Part shown: positions 1 to 8,457 of the stretch, piece by piece | Layout of the letters: the number at the start of each line of letters is the position of its first letter | Position numbering within the stretch: position 1 is the stretch's first letter | Notes under the pieces: generated by a model | Databases searched by the model: none | What the model was told of the DNA's origin: nothing | Seen by the model: the letters and a program-made list of their open reading frames with translations, nothing else | From: JAKPQD01 sp029572965 | GTDB taxonomy: Bacteria; Bacteroidota; Bacteroidia; Bacteroidales; DTGW01 | Assembly: GCA_035374585.1 (NCBI GenBank) | Contig: DAOSPF010000007.1 | Span: 1-64,000, forward strand | DNA length: 64,000 nt | Direction of reading: 5' to 3' | Made by a program: the position numbers and the translations under genes

Positions 1-69
1 CAAATTTGTTTAATTTTTAATAACGTCCCGATTTTAATGGGACACTAGTGTTGTAACGTTTTTAATAAA

Positions 70-1071
70 TTGGTTGTGAAGCGTTTAATATTTTTTACAG
101 GGGTTGTAGGGCTTACATTTTCAGTATTTGGTCAAACAAAAGATTCATTGAAATATCAATCAGATAGTATTGATATCAGGTATTTGTACAAAATTAACGA
201 TACGCTGAGTTATCGTTATTATCCAACACGCAGGTTTGGATTTGTAAGTAATGCTTTTAAAGATTTTTATCTGTTGCCGACAGAATTGGTTAAGAAGGAA
301 AATTTCAAAGGATTGGGGATAATTGCTGCTTCTACGGCTATTTTAATTTATTATGACCAGGAACTGGTTGATGCTGCCCAACGATTTGGGAGGTATATCA
401 ATTTGTCGGGAGAAAATAATGTTTATAATCTGACAGGTACAAAGGATTTGCGTATAAATGTACCTACAGATTTATCGTCTGGTTTGTACTACATTGGTGA
501 TGGGATAACAGAAATGGGAGTTTGTGCCGGTTTCTATATATATTCGTCATTTACAGATGATAAACGTGCTGCCCAAACCGCTGCCCAGCTTGCTGAAGGC
601 ATGCTTGCCGTAGGGGCATGGATTCAAATATTGAAGCACCTGACAGGGCACGAGTCTCCTCAATGTGCAACAGTTTCTGGTGGAAGATGGCGTTTTTTCC
701 CAAATCCGGTTGACTATCAAAATAATGTTCCCAAATATGATGCATATCCATCAGGGCACCTTGCTACTGCTATGATGACAGCTACGGTAGTATCGATGAA
801 TTACCCCGAATATAAATTTATCAAGCCGCTATGTTATACTTTGATGGGGCTTTGCGGTTACCAGATGATGAACAACGGTGTGCATTGGGCAGGAGATTAT
901 CCGCTTGGCATTGCCATTGGTTACGCGGTGGGGCGTATGGCCGTGAACAGGGGCAGGGAGGAAGTGAAGCAGCCTTTAACATCAATCAGAGAGCCTAAAG
1001 CCTCATTTCAGCTTCACCCGGTGTATATGCCTGAAGGGGCTACAGGCTTGGCTTTGCAGGTTAAGTTTTAA
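70..1071 (+). CDS. Secreted/membrane PAP2-family phosphatase
   Basis: This protein has an N-terminal signal or anchor segment (residues about 4-21). The C-terminal half carries the PAP2 (type 2 phosphatidic acid phosphatase) motifs: a first motif around K189 to P197 (normally KxxxxxxRP, here less canonical), PSGH at 227-230 and VHWAGD at 271-276, with H230 and H272 as the expected catalytic histidines. Family members dephosphorylate lipid phosphates or pyrophosphates on the outer face of the membrane; the substrate here is unknown. No ATG is available: translation begins at TTG 70 or GTG 76, and 76 gives the cleaner signal peptide. A purine-rich tract follows the gene. Confidence 0.85.
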   Translation: MVVKRLIFFTGVVGLTFSVFGQTKDSLKYQSDSIDIRYLYKINDTLSYRYYPTRRFGFVSNAFKDFYLLPTELVKKENFKGLGIIAASTAILIYYDQELVDAAQRFGRYINLSGENNVYNLTGTKDLRINVPTDLSSGLYYIGDGITEMGVCAGFYIYSSFTDDKRAAQTAAQLAEGMLAVGAWIQILKHLTGHESPQCATVSGGRWRFFPNPVDYQNNVPKYDAYPSGHLATAMMTATVVSMNYPEYKFIKPLCYTLMGLCGYQMMNNGVHWAGDYPLGIAIGYAVGRMAVNRGREEVKQPLTSIREPKASFQLHPVYMPEGATGLALQVKF

Positions 1072-1172
1072 TGAAGAAGTTTACGGAAGAGTAAAGAAGG
1101 ATAAAGAAGAGTGAGGAAGCGAACGGAAGATTAGAGAACGGTAAAGAAGATTGAAGAAAGATAGGGGAGATG
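1068..1172 (+). repeat. Purine-rich degenerate tandem tract
   Basis: About 100 bases immediately after the PAP2 stop codon are almost all A and G on the plus strand. They look like a decayed tandem repeat with a unit of about 9-12 bases, as in GGAAGAGTAAA, GAAGGATAAA, GAAGAGTGAG and GGAAGATTAGAG. No gene fits here. The strand asymmetry is visible directly; any role is unknown. Confidence 0.5.
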
Positions 1173-1254
1173 AGTAGGTTTGTAGTATTTCTTTCTTTGT
1201 AAATACTGGTTGGCTTATATTTTGTAAGGGTTATAAATTAAAAGTCAGATAAAT

Positions 1255-2007
1255 ATGATTACTCCCGAACAAACGTACCAGAAGTTCGCTGTTTTCTATG
1301 ATTTATATGTGGGAAGGTTTAGTGCAGATGTAGATTTCTGCCATTCATACTGTAGTAGCGATAAAAGCATTGTAGAAATTGGCTGTGGAACTGGTCGGAT
1401 CTTAAAATACCTGCTGGATAAGGGATTGTCTGTTACTGGAATTGATATTTCGGATGAAATGTTGCAAAAGGCAGGAGCCAAGCTTGAACCGTTTGTTTCG
1501 TCAGGACATTTGAAACTTTTGAACCACAATTTTGCTGAAAAACCTTTTGAAACGAAGTTTGATGTTGCGTTGTTGACTTTTTATACTTTCAATTATATAT
1601 TGGACAAGCCTGAGGCCTTTTTGGCCAATATACACCAGTCGCTTAGCAGACAGGCGGCCTTGTTGATAGATGTGTTTTATCCAATGCCATTAAAAAATAA
1701 GGCCATTGACAATGTATGGACTGAAAAATCTTTCGAAATTGAAGGACAGCAGGTGCTTTTAAAAGACAAGCGAACAATGAACGGTAATATTGAGCATCGT
1801 TGCCAGGTGTTTAGCATAAATGGTAGCGAAGGAATATCTATTGACACTTTTAGGCGTTATTTTCCGCCAAAAGAAATGGTTTATTTATTGAAAAATGCCG
1901 ATTTTTCTGATGTTAAACTTGCCCCGGGCTATGACTTCAGAAGCCTGAAATGCGAATTGGAGGAGAGTGAGTTGGGTGATAATTTTATTGTGGTGGCAAA
2001 AAAGTAA
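1255..2007 (+). CDS. Class I SAM-dependent methyltransferase
   Basis: A 250-residue protein with a Rossmann-fold methyltransferase core. Motif I is VEIGCGTG at about residues 40-47, and the acidic residue ending strand 2 is in TGIDISDEM (61-69), as expected for S-adenosylmethionine binding. The DVALLTFYTFNYI stretch fits motif IV. It resembles generic Methyltransf_25/11 small-molecule methylases and the substrate cannot be deduced. It stands alone between a PAP2 phosphatase and a secreted protein, all on the same strand but with sizeable gaps. Confidence 0.85.
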   Translation: MITPEQTYQKFAVFYDLYVGRFSADVDFCHSYCSSDKSIVEIGCGTGRILKYLLDKGLSVTGIDISDEMLQKAGAKLEPFVSSGHLKLLNHNFAEKPFETKFDVALLTFYTFNYILDKPEAFLANIHQSLSRQAALLIDVFYPMPLKNKAIDNVWTEKSFEIEGQQVLLKDKRTMNGNIEHRCQVFSINGSEGISIDTFRRYFPPKEMVYLLKNADFSDVKLAPGYDFRSLKCELEESELGDNFIVVAKK

Positions 2008-2044
2008 TTTTTTTTTACTTTTAGGGTTATAAAAATCCTTCACC

Positions 2045-3121
2045 ATGAAAAAAATAGTATTTTTATTCAGTATTGCTTCTTTTTTGTTGGTAAATATTGC
2101 AGCCAACCCTCTTCCAGGAACAGATATAAAAATCAAGGCTTTTTATTTTGATGACAACGATAATTGGGTTTTAAAGCTTGATGCCTATTCATTGGATTAT
2201 TACAATATTTTAGACATTGACACTGTTTGGGTGTGCTCATCAACTGAATGTGCCAGGATAAATAAGACTTTTGTTGACTTTAATAATTTAGATATTATTA
2301 CTGAGGATAGTTTAGATAGACCTTTGAAGTTTAATAAAGAAGGGGATTCTATAAGGGTTAAGTTTTACTATAAACATTTTAGAAATCCAGGTTCAGATTC
2401 AGTATTTATAGAGACCCTTCCTGATTGGTATGGAGCATCATTAACTTATGGCAATTACGGTAATTCAAATGTCCCAAGATTAAGCAAAGGACAATCAATT
2501 GCTAGTGTGTCATATTATGGATATGATTATGTTTATTATTCTTTGAGCAACACTATAACAGATTTTAATGATACAACTAAAATGTTTGGTGTTTTGAAAG
2601 GTCATATCTATGATAAAAATGGCCGTCCTTTAAATAAAGGACAATTTACAATTGATTTTGGTAGAATTTTAAAGGTGCAATCGGGCTTATATTCAGTGAA
2701 AATGTATTCGAGGAAATATAAATTAAACAGCGCCTATTTACCTTCTAATTATAATTCTAGTGTACATTTTAAACCAATAGAATTTGAAATACTACCTGAT
2801 TCGACTACCGAGCGAGATATATACTTAACTGATTATGTTGGAGTAAAATCAATATCTAACAAAGAAAACCTGGTTAAAATATTTCCAAATCCTGTAAAGG
2901 GTAATTCTATATTGCAATATGCAATAGCTCTTCCAGTTTTTTCTTCTAATTGCCAACTGAATATAATAAACATTAATGGGCAAAGCGTCTTTCAATGTAA
3001 GATAATGGAAAATAAAGGGAACATACAATTACCACAAGATGTATTTGACGGCACATATACTGTTCAGGTAATTATGAATGGAGCTGTTTTACATTCTTCT
3101 CAGCTCATAGTTGTGAAATGA
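2045..3121 (+). CDS. Secreted protein with type IX sorting domain
   Basis: The N-terminus is a clear signal peptide (MKKIVFLFSIASFLLVNIAA). The last 80 or so residues begin with the IFPNP signature and run through LNIININGQ to a GTYTVQV and final IVVK pattern. That is the type A C-terminal domain recognised by the Bacteroidota type IX secretion system, so export to the cell surface or medium is likely. The central 250 residues are beta-rich and tyrosine/asparagine-rich with no recognised domain. The stop overlaps the start of the next gene by 4 nt (ATGA), implying coupled translation. Confidence 0.85.
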   Translation: MKKIVFLFSIASFLLVNIAANPLPGTDIKIKAFYFDDNDNWVLKLDAYSLDYYNILDIDTVWVCSSTECARINKTFVDFNNLDIITEDSLDRPLKFNKEGDSIRVKFYYKHFRNPGSDSVFIETLPDWYGASLTYGNYGNSNVPRLSKGQSIASVSYYGYDYVYYSLSNTITDFNDTTKMFGVLKGHIYDKNGRPLNKGQFTIDFGRILKVQSGLYSVKMYSRKYKLNSAYLPSNYNSSVHFKPIEFEILPDSTTERDIYLTDYVGVKSISNKENLVKIFPNPVKGNSILQYAIALPVFSSNCQLNIININGQSVFQCKIMENKGNIQLPQDVFDGTYTVQVIMNGAVLHSSQLIVVK

Positions 3122-3675
3122 AAAGGGGCACATTCTTCATCTTATTTGGTTTATTCTGGATTCACCTGTTTTCTCAGAATAATGTACAGTTTAAAGCTGA
3201 GTATATTGACTTTAAGTTGGATAGTACCCAATTTGCCATTAACGGAATATATGAGTTTAAGAATAACTCAGCAAAAGATGTTGAAATCCCAATTGTTTTC
3301 CCATTTGCAGAAGATGTAAAAGATATTGATTCCATTAGATTAATAAGCCTTAACAATATGAGCGCTTTGCCTTATGAAAAAATAAAAAAAGAGATAAGGT
3401 TTCGCTTGCATATCCCGGCAAAAGATTCATTGAGCGTAAATATTTATTATAGCTCAAGGTCGAAGAAAAAGAATGTTTATATATTGACCACCACTCGGTT
3501 TTGGGAAAAACCATTAGAAATAGCATACTATTCCCTTGCTATTGATAAGGGTATTAATTTAAAAACCTTGTCATTGAAGCCAGATTCATCTTCTGTTAAG
3601 TATGGGGAACAGGTTTACTTTTGGAAAAAAGAAAAATTTCTTCCAGAAAAAGATTTTGTTGTTGAAATAGAATAG
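3118..3675 (+). CDS. Hypothetical secreted beta-rich protein
   Basis: A 185-residue protein with a signal peptide ending near FSQNN (residues 1-21). The mature part alternates hydrophobic and polar residues (for example FAINGIYEFKNNSAKDVEIP), suggesting an immunoglobulin-like or beta-sandwich fold. No family was recognised. It has no type IX sorting domain, so it probably stays in the periplasm. Its start overlaps the stop of the upstream type IX cargo protein, so the two are almost certainly cotranscribed and may act together. It ends 3 bases before the convergent TPR gene. Confidence 0.7.
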   Translation: MKRGTFFILFGLFWIHLFSQNNVQFKAEYIDFKLDSTQFAINGIYEFKNNSAKDVEIPIVFPFAEDVKDIDSIRLISLNNMSALPYEKIKKEIRFRLHIPAKDSLSVNIYYSSRSKKKNVYILTTTRFWEKPLEIAYYSLAIDKGINLKTLSLKPDSSSVKYGEQVYFWKKEKFLPEKDFVVEIE

Positions 3676-3678
3676 CCA

Positions 3679-5649
3679 TTATTTCTCGTTACAATATTTC
3701 CCCATGATGTTGTAAGCAGATTTGATGCCGAGTTCGCCGGCCTTGCTTATGTCTGAGCAGCCTTCTTCCTTCTTGTTGGTAAAGATGTAAAGCAAACCAC
3801 GGTTGAAATAAGCTTGGGCAAAGTTGGGGTCGATGGCTATGACCTTTGAATAGTAATATATGGCTTTGTCAAAGGTTTTAGTTTCTACCAATACGTTGGC
3901 CAGGTTGAAGTAGGTATATATAAAAGAAGAATCGTGCTGGATTGAGGTTTCGAGGTCGCTGATAACCTGAGTAAAATCAGGGTTTCCTTTTACAGAGGAT
4001 GGCAATTTGTTGCCATTTTCGCCAATGAAGAAAAAGTCGCTTTCTTTAGAGCTTACGTTTTGCATCAGCATAATGTATTCAAACAAGACATAAGACCTTA
4101 AGAAATACGCAACTGCCCAGTCGGGCTTGAGTTTTATGACCAGGTCACAGTCCGAGAGTGCGCCATTGTAATCTTGCAATTGAGCTTTAATTACACTTCG
4201 GCTTAACAAGCGTGTTGCATTATTCTCATTTTCCGAAAGGTTTTCAAATTCGGCAAGCCATGAGTTTAACTGGTCATAAATATTGTCAATTGCGGTGTTT
4301 GATACAATGAGCCTTTCTTCTCCAAGGATTTGGTTGTTTATTTTTTCTAAAACATTTGTGTTTGTGTACTTTTTGTTTTCAAAGTCGGTTTTTGAAATAC
4401 AAACAATGCCGTAGGCCGGGGCTGGAGTTATACCTGCCAGTGAATTGGAGCTTTCTTTTACATTGCCTCGCTCGAAATCGGCTTTAAAGTCAATGATTTT
4501 GGCCAGGTTGGTAGAGTCGAGTTTTTCTTCAAAGCCGCTTTCATTGCGTTCTTTGTTTATCCTGGCAGCGGTTTTGTAGTCTTTTTCGGCATTGTACATA
4601 TCGCCTATTGCCCTAAGGGCTATAGAACGGTTGTAGTAGGCTGCTACAAAGTTGGAGTTAAGGTTAATGGCTGTTGTATAATCGCTGATGGCTTTTTTAT
4701 ATTTTTTTAAGGTATGATAAACAATGCCGCGGTTGAAATAGGTGTAAATGTTGTTAGGGTTTATTTCTATCACTTTATCGTAGTCGTCCAGCGCACCATT
4801 GATATCTTTGAAGCGTACTCTAAGTTCAGCCCTTACAAAATAAGCCAAGGCATTTTCGGGGTCGAGTTTAAGTACCCTGTTAAGGTCAATCAAAGCCCCC
4901 AGTGAGTCTTTCAGTTCATCGCGGGTAAGGGCGCGCGAGTAGTAGGCTGGTGTGTGTGTAGAGTCAAGCTTGATGGTTTGGTTGAAATCAGCGAGAGCTT
5001 CATTGTATTTTTTTTCTTCCAGATAGTTGCGGCCACGGCGGAAATAATTCTCGGCATCGAAAGGGTTGAGCTGTATTGCTTTGTCAAAGTCGCACAAAGC
5101 CATGTAATAGTCTTTTTTGGCCTGGTAGGCCATTCCCCTGTAAAGGAAAGCGTTGTCGTTATTCTTATTGAGCGTGATAGCAATGTTAAAGTCCTGGATA
5201 GCTTCATCGTTTAGTCCAAGCATCAACCCGTTCAATCCTCTCCTAAGGTAGGCTTCGGTATTTGTGGCTTTGAGCATTACTGCTTTGTTGAAGTCTTCGC
5301 GTGCACCGCGCACGTTGTACATGCGTGACTTTATTTCACCCCTGAGGATGTAATAGTATGAGTTGCCGCCCTTGATTTTGATGGCAGTATTTATATCTTG
5401 CAAGGCCCCTACGTAGTCTTTCAGGCTGTATTTTGAGTATGCCCTGAGGTAATAAGCTTCATCGAGGTCAGGGATAAATTTTATCAGCTTGCTGAAATAT
5501 TCTATGGCTACAGTATTGTCTTTATCTATTTGTTCTCTTCCGGCATTGAGCCAATGGTTGATGTTTAACTGGGCATGGATATTTCCTGCGAAACTCAGTG
5601 TAAATAAGGTAAATACTATTTTGTGCAATATATTTTTCAATGATAACAA
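3679..5649 (-). CDS. Periplasmic tetratricopeptide-repeat protein
   Basis: A 656-residue protein with a signal peptide (to about GNIHAQ) and at least ten TPR units of 34 residues, each with the typical A-Y-x-x-R-G/A and L-x-P/N-x-x-A spacing. Two repeat blocks (about 25-375 and 480-650) flank a less regular, probably non-TPR segment. TPR arrays are scaffolds for protein-protein contacts; no enzymatic motif is visible. The start is TTG, as no ATG precedes the signal peptide. It lies 5 nt after the FtsB/DivIC-like gene, so both are probably one transcript. Confidence 0.85.
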   Translation of the reverse strand: MLSLKNILHKIVFTLFTLSFAGNIHAQLNINHWLNAGREQIDKDNTVAIEYFSKLIKFIPDLDEAYYLRAYSKYSLKDYVGALQDINTAIKIKGGNSYYYILRGEIKSRMYNVRGAREDFNKAVMLKATNTEAYLRRGLNGLMLGLNDEAIQDFNIAITLNKNNDNAFLYRGMAYQAKKDYYMALCDFDKAIQLNPFDAENYFRRGRNYLEEKKYNEALADFNQTIKLDSTHTPAYYSRALTRDELKDSLGALIDLNRVLKLDPENALAYFVRAELRVRFKDINGALDDYDKVIEINPNNIYTYFNRGIVYHTLKKYKKAISDYTTAINLNSNFVAAYYNRSIALRAIGDMYNAEKDYKTAARINKERNESGFEEKLDSTNLAKIIDFKADFERGNVKESSNSLAGITPAPAYGIVCISKTDFENKKYTNTNVLEKINNQILGEERLIVSNTAIDNIYDQLNSWLAEFENLSENENNATRLLSRSVIKAQLQDYNGALSDCDLVIKLKPDWAVAYFLRSYVLFEYIMLMQNVSSKESDFFFIGENGNKLPSSVKGNPDFTQVISDLETSIQHDSSFIYTYFNLANVLVETKTFDKAIYYYSKVIAIDPNFAQAYFNRGLLYIFTNKKEEGCSDISKAGELGIKSAYNIMGKYCNEK

Positions 5650-5654
5650 AGGTT

Positions 5655-5948
5655 TTATTCTAATACAAATATATCTTCATTGTCGCGTTTCATAAAATAT
5701 TGCTCGCGGGCAAATTTTTCGAGGTTGTCCCTGTCGGTACGCAATTCGTTGAGTTTATGACTGTCAATTTTTATTTTTTCAATGTAAAATTCTTTTTCTT
5801 CTTTCATTTCATAATATTTTTTTAGGGCAGCAACACGGTCAATGAGGTTGTTTTGGTCAAAGAAAATCAACCACAGGACAAAGAATAAAGAGGCAAGAAA
5901 ATATTTGTTTTTTAAAAATTTTAAAACCTTGTTGTTGTTTTTGCTCAT
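5655..5948 (-). CDS. Septum formation initiator (FtsB/DivIC-like)
   Basis: A 97-residue single-pass membrane protein: a basic cytoplasmic N-terminus, a hydrophobic segment (YFLASLFFVLWLIFF), a heptad-rich coiled coil and a short tail REQYFMKRDNEDIFVLE typical of the FtsB/DivIC family. These proteins bridge FtsQ and FtsL at the division site. I place the start at the ATG giving MSKNNNK; upstream codons would add a non-conserved stretch before the positively charged N-terminus. It is transcribed divergently from surE with under 100 bases between them. Confidence 0.85.
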   Translation of the reverse strand: MSKNNNKVLKFLKNKYFLASLFFVLWLIFFDQNNLIDRVAALKKYYEMKEEKEFYIEKIKIDSHKLNELRTDRDNLEKFAREQYFMKRDNEDIFVLE

Positions 5949-5984
5949 AAAAAATATAACACTTAACAGGCACGAAGGTAATAT

Positions 5985-6012
5985 TTTGCCAGAGAAGAAT
6001 GCATTATCTTTG
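5985..6012 (+). promoter_or_regulatory. Putative promoter of surE
   Basis: TTTG at 5985-5988 and TATCTTTG at 6005-6012 match the Bacteroidetes -33 (TTTG) and -7 (TAnnTTTG) elements. The 16-base spacing is shorter than the usual 19-20. The element ends 25 bases before the surE ATG. Confidence 0.4.
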
Positions 6013-6037
6013 GGCAAAAAATAATTAATGTTTGTTA

Positions 6038-6826
6038 ATGGACAAGGACAGGCTGATATTGATTACCAACGATGATGGGATACATGCAAAAGGCATAGAA
6101 GCCCTTGTTAATGTGGCTAAAAGTTTTGGCAATGTTGTGGTGGTTGCCCCGACAGAGGGACAAAGTGGTATGTCGCATGCTATTACCGTAAAAACGCCTA
6201 TCAGGGTTTATAAACATGGCAAAAATGGCAACGTAGAAAAGTTTTCGTGCAATGGTACGCCTGTGGACTGTGTAAAAATGGCCATGAGCAAAATTTTGCC
6301 CAAAGAACCCGATTTGATTTTGTCGGGTATAAACCACGGGGGCAATTCTTCATCGAGTGTGCTGTATTCGGGTACTATGGCAGCTGCTTTAGAAGGGTGT
6401 TTGTATGGGATACCTTCTGTTGGTTTTTCTTTGCTTGAGTTTTCTAAGGATGCTGATTTTTCTGCAGCTACTTTTTTTGTCAACCGCATTATTGACAATA
6501 TTTTGAGGCGGGGCTTGCCCAAAGGAGTATGCCTGAATGTCAATATCCCGTATTTAAAGGCCGAACAGATAAAGGGAGTCATGGTATGCCGCCAGAATCA
6601 TGGTATTTGGCGCGAAGAATTTGAACATCGCACTGACCCTGCCGGACACGACTATTATTGGCTTACCGGGACATTTGAAGACCTTGAGCCTCATGCAACA
6701 GACACCGATGAATGGGCTTTGCGCAACCAATATATTGCTATAACCCCTGTACAGTTTGATTTTACTGCACATAAAGCTTTGCACACACTTAAACAATGGA
6801 ATTGGAATGATGGAACAACTGATTGA
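6038..6826 (+). CDS. surE: 5'/3'-nucleotidase SurE
   Basis: The protein starts MDKDRLILITNDDGIHAKG, with the DD pair that binds the divalent metal, and has SGINHGGNSSS further in, the conserved metal/phosphate site of SurE. It should hydrolyse nucleoside 5'- and 3'-monophosphates in the cytoplasm. Length (262 residues) is normal for the family. I prefer ATG 6038 over TTG 6032 six bases upstream. The 3' end overlaps the next small membrane-protein gene by 20 bases. Confidence 0.95.
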   Translation: MDKDRLILITNDDGIHAKGIEALVNVAKSFGNVVVVAPTEGQSGMSHAITVKTPIRVYKHGKNGNVEKFSCNGTPVDCVKMAMSKILPKEPDLILSGINHGGNSSSSVLYSGTMAAALEGCLYGIPSVGFSLLEFSKDADFSAATFFVNRIIDNILRRGLPKGVCLNVNIPYLKAEQIKGVMVCRQNHGIWREEFEHRTDPAGHDYYWLTGTFEDLEPHATDTDEWALRNQYIAITPVQFDFTAHKALHTLKQWNWNDGTTD

Positions 6827-7145
6827 AAAAATAAAAGCTAAAGTGGCCAGGTTTGACAAGCTTTATGTCGGCATAATATTGGGATTGTTAGTTCCAGTGG
6901 TGGCCCTAATGGGTACGTATTTTTATACGTTTACCAATTATACGTTAAACCAGTTTTTTTATTTTCTTATTATGCTAAGGGTAATAACCAAGCTGTTTAG
7001 CTTGTGTATTATCCCCAACCTGGCTGTTTTCTTTATCTTTTTATGGTTAGATATGAACAAGGCTGCCAAAGGTGTGCTGACTATTACTTTTATCATGACA
7101 GTCCTGATTTTAGCTTATCAAGCCCACATGGGTTTGCTGTGGTAA
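6807..7145 (+). CDS. Small membrane protein following surE
   Basis: About 113 residues starting at ATG 6807 (MMEQLIEKIK) inside the end of surE. After an amphipathic N-terminal helix there are three hydrophobic segments (about 23-46, 55-80 and 88-108), suggesting a three-helix inner-membrane protein. No family was recognised. The overlap with surE indicates translational coupling. An upstream in-frame ATG at 6756 would add 17 residues, deeper in surE. Confidence 0.7.
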   Translation: MMEQLIEKIKAKVARFDKLYVGIILGLLVPVVALMGTYFYTFTNYTLNQFFYFLIMLRVITKLFSLCIIPNLAVFFIFLWLDMNKAAKGVLTITFIMTVLILAYQAHMGLLW

Positions 7146-7163
7146 ATAAAGTACTGTCATTCC

Positions 7164-7190
7164 TTTGGAAATGAAAAAAGCTTAACTTTG
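7164..7190 (+). promoter_or_regulatory. Putative promoter of the MacB-type permease
   Basis: TTTG at 7164-7167 and TAACTTTG at 7183-7190 (spacing 15) resemble the Bacteroidetes -33/-7 pair. They lie 20 bases before the ATG at 7210. Confidence 0.35.
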
Positions 7191-7209
7191 GACTAAAATA
7201 CTACCATAC

Positions 7210-8457
7210 ATGGTTTTTCTTAACCTTATCCTGGAGAGCCTGCAAATGGCCTGGCACTCTATCAGTCGCAATAAAGTACGTACATCGCTTACGCTGCTTG
7301 GTATTACTATAGGTATATTTGCTATAATCTCTGTTTTTACTGCTCTTGATGCGCTTGAAAATGGCATTCGTGACAATGTTGCGAGCCTTGGCGATGATAT
7401 TATTTATGTACAAAAGTGGCCCTGGAGCTTTGATGATGACTACAAGTGGTGGGAATATATGAAAAGGCCTGTTCCTCGTGTTGCTGATTATGAAGAGGTT
7501 TTAAAAAAGGCACAAACTGTTGATGCCGCTGTGTTTTCAGTAAGTACTGGCCGAACTATAAAGTACAAAAACAATTCGTTTGGGAATGGCGGTATTTGGG
7601 CCAATACTGATGATTTTGAAAAGGTAAAAGCTTTCGAAATTGAAAAAGGGAGATACTTTTCGCCTTACGAATTTCAGTCAGGGAAAAATGTTTGTATTAT
7701 TGGCAATACCATAGCAACCCAGTTGTTTGGCAATGAAGACCCGGTTGATAAATTTATTAAAGTGGATGGCCGAAAAATAAAGGTGGTTGGCGTAACTAAA
7801 AAAGAAGGAACCAGCATTGTTGGCGGGAGCATGGATGATGTAGTGTTAATTCCATTAAATTATGCCCGAAATATTTTCGATATCAAAAGTGACATGTTGA
7901 ACCCGTTTATGATGATAAAAGCTAAAAAGGGTGTTCCGCTTGATCAAATGAAAGATGAACTGCGAAGTATTTTGAGAAAAAAACATAACCTTAAGCCTTT
8001 GCAGCCCGATGATTTTTCGCTAAACCAAGCAAGCCTTATTATTTCGGGGATTGAAAAGATTTTTTTGATAATTAATATTGCTGGTTGGATTATTGGGGGC
8101 TTTTCTATCATTGTTGGAGGCTTTGGTATTGCTAATATTATGTTTGTAACAGTTCGTGAACGCACCAACCAGATTGGTATTCAAAAAGCTCTGGGTGCCA
8201 AAAGGTTCTTTATTCTTATCGAATTTTTGTTTGAAGCGGTAATATTGTCTGTTTTAGGCGGTTTACTGGGGCTGTTTTTTGTATTTCTTGCTTCGGTAGC
8301 GGCGAGCAAAGCGCTTGATTTTGAAATGACTTTAACCATTGGCAATATATTATTGGGTATTTTGACATCTGCTATTATTGGCCTTTTGGCAGGGCTTATA
8401 CCTGCATATACTGCTGCTAGACTCAATCCTGTAGATGCTATAAATACTACTTTTTGA
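7210..8457 (+). CDS. ABC transporter permease, MacB/FtsX type
   Basis: A 415-residue permease: one N-terminal transmembrane helix after the SISRNKVRTSLTLLGI motif, a large periplasmic MacB_PCD-like domain (about 45-270), then three C-terminal helices forming an FtsX domain. The GFGIANIMFVTVRERTNQIGIQKALGAK stretch, read in two parts, is diagnostic of the family. Such proteins couple ATP hydrolysis to mechanical extrusion or lipoprotein release. No ATPase gene is adjacent; the LolD-like ATPase at 38197 is one candidate but that is speculation. The stop overlaps the next start by one base (TGATG). Confidence 0.9.
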   Translation: MVFLNLILESLQMAWHSISRNKVRTSLTLLGITIGIFAIISVFTALDALENGIRDNVASLGDDIIYVQKWPWSFDDDYKWWEYMKRPVPRVADYEEVLKKAQTVDAAVFSVSTGRTIKYKNNSFGNGGIWANTDDFEKVKAFEIEKGRYFSPYEFQSGKNVCIIGNTIATQLFGNEDPVDKFIKVDGRKIKVVGVTKKEGTSIVGGSMDDVVLIPLNYARNIFDIKSDMLNPFMMIKAKKGVPLDQMKDELRSILRKKHNLKPLQPDDFSLNQASLIISGIEKIFLIINIAGWIIGGFSIIVGGFGIANIMFVTVRERTNQIGIQKALGAKRFFILIEFLFEAVILSVLGGLLGLFFVFLASVAASKALDFEMTLTIGNILLGILTSAIIGLLAGLIPAYTAARLNPVDAINTTF

